This document shows, one piece after another, positions 1-10,500 of a DNA stretch of 64,000 nucleotides (position 1 is the first letter of the stretch; the number at the start of each line of letters is the position of its first letter). The DNA is from Takakia lepidozioides (taxonomy: Eukaryota; Streptophyta; Takakiopsida; Takakiales; Takakiaceae): NCBI GenBank assembly GCA_030704615.1, contig CM060733.1:73346001-73410000 (forward strand), written 5' to 3'. Position numbers and translations under genes: made by a program. The notes under the pieces were generated by a model. It was not told where the DNA came from, made no database searches, and worked only from the letters and a program-made list of their open reading frames with translations.

Positions 1-76
1 CGTGCTGCAGCTAGCTCCTCGGACTCTTCCTGCGGCTCTTCGGATTCCTGCGATCCCTCCAGCACGTCCACCTTTC
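1..76 (-). CDS. 5' coding segment of the MULE-A ParB/methyltransferase-like gene (partial)
   Basis: Read leftward, this short open segment follows a candidate splice acceptor (CTAACAG at 77-83) and encodes an acidic stretch (GSQESEEPQEESEE). The bases coding for GSQ match the start of the MULE-B leftward gene near 12380. It therefore looks like the first exon region of the same gene, with the rest lying left of the window. Function is inferred only from position and this short match. Confidence 0.5.
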
Positions 77-92
77 CTGTTAGGCATGCAAA

Positions 93-716
93 CATGTTCT
101 GCATTCAAGTCTCCCTAGCATTCAGTCTAAGAATTACAGAAGCAAAATGGGGGGTTCGGTGCTCGATCAGCTGCGCGCAGCCCGATCGCATGGAGCTCTC
201 ACTGGTGGCTGGGTTGCCTGAGTGGCCTGCTGCTCGGAGATGGCAATCTCCTCCTGTAGACGCATCTGCTTCCTCCCCTTCGGCATTGGCCTACGTCCGA
301 AGTATAATTTCCGGAGCTTGCGACGAGGTCTCCTGTCTGGTGCACGAACTCCCCCCTCTCAGGTTCGAGCATAAGAAGAACAGAGAGAGGGAAAAGGGGC
401 AAAGAGTGCAGATGGAAAGGGCGCGAGAGGGGGACTGAGGAGACACGACAAAAGTAGATGAAACGGCGGTGATGCACCACTTGGGTTCGAAAGGGTTGGA
501 CGAAAGTGTCTCCTCGTGGAGTTTGCGTCATTACGAAATTCGAATCGTTGAGGGTACGCCTGCCGTCCGAAAAACAAACATCATTATCCAACGGTCAGGC
601 CGCGCCGCCTCATGCCCCTTCAGTCAGATAGAGTGCCGACATGTGCAGCAATTCCGTTGCTCCACGTGTTCACATTTCAAGGTATTTCCGTCCCAGCGTC
701 TGATGAGTTGGAGCGA
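93..716. other. MULE-A divergent intergenic region, left of the palindrome array
   Basis: No convincing gene. Short ORFs exist on both strands, but they have no repeats in the other elements and no recognisable motif. This is probably upstream/promoter DNA of the leftward gene. Confidence 0.4.
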
Positions 717-2257
717 AAATGCGAATGCGGCGCCGCATTTCCGTTAAGTACCATCACGAAGCTACACATCCGTACTTGTTGGAAGAAAATGCGGCACCGC
801 ATTTCCGTTCCACCTTCACATACCTTAGTTGTTGAACGGAAATACGGTGCCGCATTTCCGTCCCACAGCTCCATGTATGAGATTCAAAGGGAAATGCGGC
901 GCCGCATTTCCGTTCCCACTTCACATACGTTAGTTGATGAATGGAAATGCCGTGCCACATTTCCGTTCGGGAAAGTATAGAGGTCTCACCTGGACAGAAA
1001 TGCGGTGCCGCATTTCCGGTCTGGAAAGTTTGAAGGTCTCACATGGATGGAAATGCGGCAACACATTTCCGTAGCACAGCTCCAGGCCCAATATACAAAA
1101 CGGAAATGCGGCGCCGCATTTCCGTTCGAGAATGTCGGAAGGTGCGACTCGACGGAAATGCGGTGCCGCATTTCTGTTCCCGTTGCGCACGATTTTCAGT
1201 CAGAATGGAAATGCGGTACCGCATTTCCGTTCTGTAGAGTATTAACGTCTGACGCTGGCGGAAATGCCTTCCCGCATTTTCGTTCCACAGCTCCATGCCT
1301 CACATACAAAACGGAAATGCGGCGCCGCATTTCCGTTTTGGAATGTCGGATGGTGGGACTCCGACGGAAATGCGGTACCGCATTTCAGTTCCGATGTTTC
1401 AGGATATTTCATCAGAACGGAAATGCGGTGCCGCATTTCCCTTTTGAATCTAATACATTCCGTTCTGGAATGTTGGGAGGTGCGACTCGGATGGAAATGC
1501 GTGCCGCATTTCAGTTCCGATGGTTCACGATTTTCAGTCAGAACGGAAATGCGGTACCGCATTTCCGTTCTGGAATGATGGTAGGTGCGACTCGGATGGA
1601 AATACGGTGCCGCATTTCAGTTCAGATGGTTCACGATTTTCAGTCAGAACGGAAATGCGGTGCCGCATTTCCGTTCTGGATAGTATGAATGTCTCAACGG
1701 TCGGAATTGCGCTGTATGAAGCTGTCGGAATCGCACTCGGCTCCATGCATCAGATACAAAATGGAAATGCGGCGCCGCATTTCCGTTCTGGAATGTCGAA
1801 AAGTGCGACTCGGACGGAAATGCGGTGCCGCATTTCTGTTCCCGTTGTTCATAATCTCAATCAGAACGGAAATACGCATTTCCGTTCTGGAGAGTATGAA
1901 TGTCTTTTAAGGACGGAAATGCTGCAGCATTTCTATCCCTCAGCTCCATGCATCAGATACAAAATGGAAATGCGGCGCCGCATTTCCGTTCTGAAATGTC
2001 GGAAAAGTGCGACTCGGACGGAAATGCGGTGCCGCATTTCTGTTCCCGTTGTTCATAAATCTCAATCAGAACGGAAATGCGGTACCGCATTTCCGTTCGA
2101 CCTTCACATACCGTGCTTGCTGGATGGAAATGCGTTACCGCATTTCCGTTCTGGAGAGTATAAAGGTTTCCCCGGACGGAAACTCGGTGCCGCATTTCCG
2201 TCGCTCTGGTGCATGACCAAGATGCAATACGGAAATGCGGCGCCGTATTTCCGTCCA
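717..2257. repeat. MULE-A palindrome array: about 27 boxes, AAATGCGGYRCCGCATTT
   Basis: Near-perfect palindromes with consensus AAATGCGGYRCCGCATTT are repeated with centres near 731, 795, 848, 900, 953, 1006, 1059, 1112, 1164, 1217, 1270, 1323, 1376, 1429, 1502, 1555, 1608, 1661, 1773, 1826, 1924, 1976, 2030, 2083, 2136, 2188 and 2241. Most steps are 52-54 bp, close to five helical turns. The central two bases are mostly CG, TG, CA or TA. Spacers are related in places (for example an AGCTCCATGC segment recurs) but vary more than the boxes. The array lies between the divergent leftward gene and the transposase. Long ORFs reading through it with MRHRIS-type repeats are artefacts of the repeat. 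Confidence 0.95.
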
Positions 2258-2680
2258 CCAGCAATCGAAAGAATCACTCGGGACGGGAAATCTGGAACCT
2301 CAATGGGTTGCATTGTTCCGAAACAACACAATTGCGGCCAGTCTTGATGAGCACAACTTGGTTGTCTGACCGTTTTAACCAGCAGTCCTGGCACTTGTCA
2401 GTGCGAACGTTCCTGTCTGCACCGAGAATACTGCTGGATCCACCCTCAGGAGAAACTGTCAGGAGATGTATTTTCGTCGCCGAATCGGCCATCATTGTCA
2501 TACTCACTGGCTATGGAATCAAACCTCCCACCTTCATGCATGTAGCTTGAAAAATACTTTCCACTTCAATGTGCGACTTCCAATCGTCGATGGACTCCGC
2601 AGATCCACTTAGATGGTGCCTGTGAGCCTTGGTCTGTCGCTATACTGAACCTCGCACTTGCCAACTCCGTGCGGTGTTCG
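2258..2680. promoter_or_regulatory. Putative transposase upstream region (MULE-A)
   Basis: About 420 bases between the last palindrome and the transposase ATG at 2681. No box, ORF family match or clear TATA element was identified. Its position makes it the likely promoter/5' UTR. Confidence 0.3.
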
Positions 2681-5600
2681 ATGGCTCCGAATTCCTACGC
2701 TATAGTTTGCTGTCCTCCGCAACTTGGGAGAGCCTGGATCCCAAACGAGGGAGGACTTTGCAGAGTGACTGAAACTTACCTTTGTTCCAAATTCAAGCTC
2801 AAACCGGGCACAGTTTATTTGGAAGAAGAAAGGAAGGATGTTCCTGGACAGGTTGACGAGACCATTGTCGTGCTAGGTAACGACGGAGGTTGCGGAATCG
2901 AATGGCACGTTCCCCCGTCAGACACCATCCTGTACCGAGCTGTGGGAATGCCCATTCCCTTTCCGAATCAGTCGCTGCCCACACCATCCACAAAGGAGTC
3001 CGGAAACCGAGAGGCGGCCACTGCCAACAGAGAGGTATGCAACGATAATCATTCCCGACCTGGACCGTCAAGACCCTCCATAGCTTCTCGTGTGGACGTA
3101 TTCGACATTTCCGACGAGGAAGATGATTGCATTGAGGTACCCATGTCCTCCACACGGTCGTTCAATCCGGCATGGACGTCTCTGTAGGTGCTACGCATGT
3201 GCCCTCGAGCATAACTCCAACCCGGTCCATTGTGCAGCTCCTACGAACAACATCACCTCGATGGTTCTCGCTCCGAGCTGGCTGCTCTCGACTATGCCAA
3301 ATTCCCAGTCAGAAAGGTAACTTTTCTGCTCCCGAAGTCGATGGCAATGTCATTCTTCGAGTTTCGCCACCTTGTCAAAGAAAGCCTCCGGGATGTTAAC
3401 AGACATGGATCGAAAGCATGACGGACACCCCTGGTGTGTGACGAAGACCAGTAGCACGAAAATTGCTGATGGTGTTCGTGTACGATATGTCCTCTGTGCG
3501 GGGAAGCTGAGGTGCCTCAATCCCACCTGCTTCCACTTTCTCTCCAAAGGAGGGCGGAGAAACGACGGATTGGACTGGCACAACGCATCATCCATTCATT
3601 GTCTCCAGCCAAGCTCCTGCGGGTTCTTTCAAGTGTGCACATTGCAAAGAACCACCGACGTGCATGTCCATGTGCAGAGCCAAGCAATATTACGTAATCC
3701 ATTTGCTCCCGACTTGACTAGAGCTTGCATACACGTTGGGGTCCACTGCCACCCCCCTTGGCGAGAGGCAACATGCGTGAGGCTGTGCAGGAAGCACACG
3801 ACATCATAAAAGAGGAGGTGAAATTGAGCCCCGGAGCCAGACCAAAGCAGATTCAGCTGAAGGCAGCCCACAAGATTGCTCTTGGCAAAATCATGTCTGA
3901 AGATGGTTCCGACCGAGAGCCCTTGACCGAAGACGAGATGCGTGACCTCTTGGAGTCCGTCTCGCACGTTTGTAGTCCGAATGTGCGGAATCACATCGTA
4001 TCTTGCAAGCAGGAGTTCGGCAGGGGGTCGGACATGTACTCAATCCTGGAGGTGAAACGAATGACTGGATATGACTACATCCAAGGTAGCAGGTTTCCAG
4101 GGCAAGGCAGCGAATCCGATCGTTGTTACATTTTCAAAATGTCGACGTGTGGGCCTGGGAGTGGAGTCGACTTGGTCACTCGCATGACAACTGGAAACTT
4201 GTCGAATGCTTGGGTGATGTTTGATCACATCAAGCGAATTACAAACCATCAGTGGGTGACTATGGGTGCGCATGTTTATGACTATCACTCCAAGAGGCTC
4301 ATGACGATTGCAATCTGCGAGATGAAAGGGGAGGACACACAGTCCGAGATGCATCTGTGGGAGGGCATAAACGAGCAGATGGCAAGGGCGGGATTGCCAG
4401 AGCCCAATTTCAGGGGATTCATGGCAGACAACGCTCAGGCCAACTGGGCAGCGGTGCGGCGTGTGTACGGTGAGGACCCCAATGTTCCAATGGAGGGGAA
4501 AGAGAGATCCTGTGGATTCCATTGGATGCAGAGTCTATCCCACTACACTACCAAATTTGTTGCTAGCTCATTCCAGGCTGAACACCGTGTCCTTTGTACG
4601 GCGTGGAAGGATGCACCCACATTTGATGACGCGGAGGTTAAGTTTGCTATCATCGAGGCTTGGTGGAACACGTCAGGTGCAGTGGAGACAACCAATCTGG
4701 GAGCATTGCACAGCTGGTTGGGGTGGTGGCATTTTCGGTATCGACAGTTCGGACAGTACATGCGGGAGGTAGGCTGCTGTCAATTTCGTTCATTTGTCTT
4801 TCTGTTACGGACATTTCGATTGGTCCCTCACCATTGTTTGTGTCCTTCTAGGAGCGGTGCTTGGATTCCGACACGGACATGCCGAACACGAATATGGCAG
4901 AATCGGTCCACTCCTCCTGGCGAGCGTCTTCTGCCGCACATCTGGTGGACGTAGTGACGGCCACAACGGAGGACATCGACAGAGCAATCATGCAGCAAGC
5001 CACGTACTACAAGTTCCTGAGCGGCAAACAATGGGGCTTTGGGCCGGACAGGGAGGAATTGTTGGTACGAACAGCTTCGAGGTCCAAGAATCCAGTGAAA
5101 TGGGCGACAGCATTGCGAGAGAAGATCAAAGGGACGCCTCTGCACCGCAGAGGTGAACACCTAGAGGGGGACGTCCGGACTCGCCCTGTCAGGCGGAGGA
5201 TTGAAGAGGAACCCGGTGCGAAGAGGATTCCTGGAGATCCGACAGGAACATTCGGACAGCACCTCGAGGTCCCGTCATGTTGCCGCACAATGTGTCTTCC
5301 AGCAGTGGAAGCCCAAGAAATTCCAGATCGCCGTCGCCTTCAACCGGGGATTTCGTGCAACAAATTCCCACCGCTCCCTTGCCCCACATTCCGCCCGCTG
5401 TTATGCAGTATGGCCAAGCCATTGTGGAGACGACTGTGTCTGCCTCACAGTGGAGAATTGCTCGCACAAAGCCGTCGTTTCGAGGAAGGTGTTCCGCAAT
5501 TCGTGTGGATACACGGCAACGTTGTTTAGAGATGATAAGGAGGAATCCAGATGGGGCTGTCCCTGCTCCTACTTTTACAGGAAGATTTGTCCATGCAAAG

Positions 5601-6275
5601 TTTGCGGAGCGACAACCACCCAGTTCTGGTTCTGCAGGCACGACATTATGACTTGCGTGTATGGAAAGCCCAAGTACGGCATACAAACAATGCCAGAGGC
5701 TCCCCCGGTGTGGCCGGTGGAACCAGGCTGCGATCTGAGTCAGGTTGAGGCCGACGCCCTTACCGCCGCAGGATTTCGGATGGTGCAGCGCACTGACGTC
5801 CCCAGACAACCATTTCCGCTTCCACAGCCTCCACCACCGACCCCTGTGAGAGCAAGAACAATGGGACACGACAGCTCTAAGCCTCACACACTTGGGGGAA
5901 ACCGAAGAGGCGGCGACCTCCCTCAAAAGTGAACGAGACAAGGATGGGGAATGCACTTCGGATGAACTGTACAATCCAGAGCTCGACAGAAGTGCCCCCA
6001 CCAGGATTCGGGCGTGTGTATCAATGGCCACGGCGGGCTCAGCTGTTCGCAATGAGGTGTACACCATCACCATTTCAGAATTACCCACCTGCAATTGCAC
6101 CGACTTCCAGATCATGGCGAACAAGGGGGCATCATACTGCCCTTGCAAGCATTTGTACTACGTGTACCTAAAGAGACTCCGTTGTAATTCCACAACTCAT
6201 CACTTCATACATGCACCAGGGTTGAGCCCCCAGGAGGTTCACACTCTTCTGAATATGGATCCAGGGGACCAGTGA
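2681..6275 (+). pseudogene. MULE-A transposase (DDE + SWIM zinc finger), frameshifted
   Basis: This is a homologue of the MULE-B transposase, starting at ATG 2681 (MAPNSYAIV). In order it has an N-terminal region with the shared LKPGTVYLEEE motif, a Cys/His-rich block (HDGHPWCVTK, then paired cysteines, around 3415-3740), a DDE-type core and a C-terminal SWIM finger (CNC...CPCKH, about 6090-6150). The likely first catalytic Asp is in HVYD (codon at 4280) and the second in FMADNAQANW (codon at 4427). A GT-AG intron at 4769-4851 sits at the same point as in B and C, just before the TNMAESVHSSW motif. Frame changes near 3190-3370, 3600-3720 and 5220-5280, and others further on, break it. Unlike B and C, the stretch coding for EGINEQMA is in frame. 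Confidence 0.85.
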
Positions 6276-6817
6276 GCTTGGCTTGCGGTCCACATACAAT
6301 GGTACGCCCATCCTTTTCGGATAGTAGAACTGTACTGCTGCCAGTACCTCAGACTCTGGCCACAGAAAGGTCCGACATATGTCTTGCCTACCAGTAACCT
6401 GTTTTGCTCGAACTAATATTACTATATCGTTCACTTGTTTCCACGTGCATGTATTTTTGTATGTTGGAGGGTTCATGTTTTTCTGCTTTCCGAAAACTTG
6501 CTTTCCTCATTCGACCTCCGACAAGGAAATGCGGCGCCGAATTTCCAAGTATCGTCGTAGGTACCCCCAGAGGCGGCCTTCGCCAACACCAAACCGCTCC
6601 GAAATTTCGCACGTGCGAACCCTAATGCGGCACCCTATTTCCCAGTTCAGTTGCAAACCTTTCCCGCCGAATACCCGAAGAAGACAGAATTGTGAAGTAC
6701 TGCAGACTGTATTGGTGCAGACTCCATTGGTTCAATCGCGGCAAAAGGGTCAGCTTCATTCCAATGTTAAGGCATGTAAAACCGCGGAATACTCTATACA
6801 GGCCAGTATGCGACGTC
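6276..6817. other. MULE-A 3' tail left of the MULE-B insertion
   Basis: No clear gene. It contains degraded boxes of the MULE-A type near 6533 (AATGCGGCGCCGAATTTCC) and near 6630 (AATGCGGCACCC). A leftward ORF of about 100 residues (6168-6476) overlaps the transposase end and has no recognisable motif. Confidence 0.5.
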
Positions 6818-6826
6818 CTTTTGCAG
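6818..6826 (+). repeat. Target-site duplication of MULE-B, left copy (CTTTTGCAG)
   Basis: The nine bases CTTTTGCAG directly before the left terminus recur at 20524-20532 directly after the right terminus. A 9-bp duplication is typical of Mutator-like elements. Confidence 0.9.
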
Positions 6827-6895
6827 GAGGTTTACTATTTCATGAGCGCATGAGCCCATGAGCCTATGAGCCTATGAGCTCATGAGCGGACATCC
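6827..6895 (+). repeat. MULE-B left terminal inverted repeat with CATGAGC cluster
   Basis: The ~20-bp terminal repeat is followed at once by about five further CATGAGC or TATGAGC heptamers. All MULE ends in the window do this, so the heptamer is a candidate transposase-binding motif. Confidence 0.8.
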
Positions 6896-6989
6896 GCGGA
6901 ATTGGAATTTTCCTGCCTTTATTGACGGTGTTATGTCCTCTTACCTCGGTAATAGGGTCTGTTTCTCCTGGTCCAGGATGCGGAATGAG

Positions 6990-7265
6990 GAATTTCGGCG
7001 CCGTTATTCCCAAGAGCAGTGTGCTAAAATGGTGTTTTGAAGACATCCACCGGGGTATTTCGGCACCGAAATTACCTCTTAAAATGTGATATAGTGCGGT
7101 ATTTAATGGCGCAGAACGGGCAATTTCGGCGCCGAAATACCCAAGTGGAATGTGGTGAAGTGCCTTGTGCTGAAGGCTTCCATCGCAATATTTTGGTGCA
7201 GTAGTGGAATTTTTGAGGCCCATATAACGAAGGCGCAAACTGGGCTATTTCGGCGCCAAATTTCC
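6990..7265. repeat. MULE-B left subterminal palindrome array
   Basis: Boxes of the TTTCGGYRCC type have centres near 6999, 7064, 7130, 7197 and 7254, mostly 65-67 bp apart. Several are asymmetric (right half CGTTATT rather than CGAAATT), like the array near the right end. Confidence 0.8.
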
Positions 7266-7510
7266 CAATAGGAATGTTAGAAACGGCAGGGTTTTCATGG
7301 CTTCAAGTTCCCGGGTCGATGGTGTGCATAAATTACTTGTAGGGTTCTTCACTGAAGTTTGCGTCTCTTCTGCTTTTATTATAGATTTTGGTTGGCGGAA
7401 GAAATGTAGGGAATGGACAAGCAGTCTGAACACAATGATTTTTCAAATCGTCAATATATTCATTAAGTGTTTTCAGAACTGTACAACAAAAGGATCCAAA
7501 TGAGACTTTG

Positions 7511-10500
7511 CTATGGTGAGGATCCGCTATCACTGTCCGATGCATCCCCGCCCTCATGCAAGGATGGCTGCCTTCCACCTGCCTCCGAACCTGCAGCCGC
7601 TACCGCTGTTACTCTGAGAAGCCCTCCCCTCAAAAATACCATCCTCACCAGCCGGAACTGTCCACTGGGTGCGGAAGTGTCCTCGACATTCCCCTCGCTC
7701 TCGGACGCGGATTCTATTACGAACTTCCCTACTCTGCCTTTCACAATTCTATGTTTGGCCTCACGCCTCATTATAATTCTCTGCTCATTCCCGTATGTCA
7801 ATTGCTCTAACCGAGTAGGCCTATCCTCCCTCCTGATGGCTTCTTTGGCAGCCGTGTCTGCATAGGCTGGTAGAAAAAAGGGCTTCTGGGGACTCGCGAG
7901 AAACGATTTTCTGGCAAAGAATGGCCGATGCGATTCTGTCTCCTCCTCTGCAACAGGGTCCGATTCGAGCAAGTCTCCCAGCTTCTCCTCGTCGGACGAC
8001 TCTGCAAGGCTGAGTGTACGCACAAACATAGAATGAAGTACATTAGAGAATTCAAACAGGGAATCATCGGCAGGTTGCATGGTCCCTACAACCGAAACCA
8101 ATACACTTACTATGGTGCAACTCACTCGAAGACAGGCATTGGGGGAAGCGGCTTCGGGCGCCCCTGCATCGAACGAATTTCCCGGACTTCCTCCTCTTCA
8201 TCTTCCTCCTCTCCTTCCACGTCCTCTTCTGCGTTTTTGGGATCCTCAGTCGAGGCAGACGCTGAAGGCCCGCCAAATTGTAATCGTACAAGGCCGTATC
8301 CCCCTCAAATGAGAACACAAATCGGTTCGACATCCTTCCCGCCCACATACAGGCACCTGCGAATTCATACGACAACCACAGCCAAACTCAAGAATGAGTC
8401 GCTTCCTCGCACAAGCAAACATACAGAAACGGAAATGGTGTCAATTTCGGTGCCGCATTCAATTAACGTTCTCACCTGTATTTGCAGTGACGTCAAGGAC
8501 CCTGCCTTCAACATCCGTACACGTTTCCATGAGCGTCTGGATGAATGCAGGACTCCTGGTCCTGCCATACCTCCATGGCTTGCCCGACAAATCACAAAGA
8601 ATGTCCTTCTCTCCCACATGGTTGAACAGGACGTTATACTCCAGTGGATCAACTGTGGAATCAACAAGTCTTCCTGCTTCACGTAATTTGAATTTCGAAT
8701 GTTCCTTCACGAAGCAAAATGCCTGAAAGATAAGAGTCTGCAGAGAAGGAAATGAAAACGTCAGAGGTGGCCTACATGTACAGGGGCAATTTCGGCCAGA
8801 AATTGACATAGCAGAGGAGAACCACAGCATACCTTCTGGCCATCGTTGAGAAGACCCTGCGTGTTGATGCAAGTCCAGATCTTTTTCAGGATGGGTGCTG
8901 CACTTCTCCCCGTCCATACTTTGATATCATTCTCAGTGACTTCTCCATCGGCTGCACACAACAACACAGCCAACGTCGTCCAACATGTTGGCTGCGAACC
9001 CGAATGTGTGGCTCCAGTATCGTTCGTCGTACTTGTTCCACCAGGGAACTGAGCCCAGCCCCAGTATCTCCTGCCCATCCGGGATATCCACAAGGATCAT
9101 GTCGATGGAGGCTTTCACCGCCCTGCCCCCGACTGTGCTCTTTTTGCCGTGGCTCATCGCCACAAAATACTCCATCATCTTTGTGTAGCCAGGAGTGTCC
9201 TCCATATCATTGCCAGTGGCCTTCCTCTTCCCCTTCCCCTGGTGGGCCTCGATCGCCTTCCTCAAACTCGTTATCTCCAGCCTTCTGGTCAGAGCAGTTA
9301 GGAAATTTTCATTAACACACTCCACAATTGTGGGTGTTTTGAGGACTTCCCTGCCCGCAATCTGCACCGCACGGTAGGGTCTGCCAGGTGCATCCTCGTA
9401 TAGTGATCTCTTCGCAGCCGACCCCCCGGAGCGCTGGCCCTTGTGAATTTTCGGACGAGGTGTGGCCCCCTGGGTGTTTTCCTGCTGGAAATCGTCGTCG
9501 AATCCTCCTCATCTGGCTGACTGTGTTTGCTGCTTCTTCTTCTTGGGTGTGGGGGTCTTCGTCTCTTGCCCCTGTTTGCGCGTTCTTTTCTTCCTGTCCT
9601 TGGGCTGCTCAGCTGCCTGCTTCTCCATCTGCTCCTTCGCCAACGCTGCCGCCTTGGCTGACTTTCTCAGTGCTTTCTGCTTGGCTGCCTCCTCTGCTTT
9701 CAGTCTTTCCGCGTCCTCTGGTTGGGGATCCGATTGCGCCTTCATAGCCCTGGCATTCGCTTCCTTCTTCAAGTTAACCTCCGAGAGGTCAACGGTCCCA
9801 CTTGGGAGATCCACATACCAGGGGCAGTTTAGCTCGGCATGCCACTCCTTCGCCATTACTTCTGTGTACATCGTTCCACGACCTCCAGGTGTCCTCCACG
9901 CCAGGAAGAATGGTGGAACCCTTTGAATGGCTCCGGACGGAATGAGTGCAAAGTTTATGTACCTGCAATCACGAGGCAGTTCAACAAAAATCATTCTACC
10001 GATGCATCATGCAAGTGGAAGTTGTCAATGCACAAGGTATTTCGGCACCGAAATACGGAGTGGACCGTGCCCCAATTACCCAGAACTCACATCTTGCAGA
10101 GGTATATTTCGGCGCCGCAATATCCATCGCTGCTTAACCAAATCATCTAAACTGCAAATAGGGGATGCATTGTCAGCAGATTACCTGAACAGGACACGCA
10201 TTGCCGCTTTGTCGGCACCCTCCTGCTCTTCGATGTATACGCTGCGTCTTGCCTTTGCAATTTCTCTGAAAAAGAGGTTTGCGAAGCGCCCTCGCCACGA
10301 CTGCACGTAGTTCTCCATTGTCTCAGGCTTCGTCCAGTCGATCTGTAACTTGAAAGTGGTGGTGTTGCAGTCCAATTGCTCCTGGGCGTGGGTCAGTACC
10401 TGCATCATGGCAGGTTTCCAAAACATTCATGATTTTGAAATTGCGACGATGTCCAACACAGAATAGGAGAAAATTATACCTGATGCCACCATCATGACAT

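Noticed and set aside
717-2257. CRISPR-like array (short repeats at regular steps)
   Set aside because: Repeats are palindromes with related, tandemly duplicated spacers; there are no cas genes, and the DNA is clearly eukaryotic with spliced genes and Gypsy elements.
754-2394. Long ORFs on both strands with repeated MRHRIS / GNAAPHF / KCGAAFPF peptides
   Set aside because: They are translations of the GAAATGCGG palindromes in all frames, an artefact of a repeat without stops.
2681-6275. FAR1/FHY3 host transcription factor
   Set aside because: FAR1-type proteins derive from MULE transposases, but this gene lies inside an element with terminal repeats, recurs three times, and its sisters have 9-bp target duplications.
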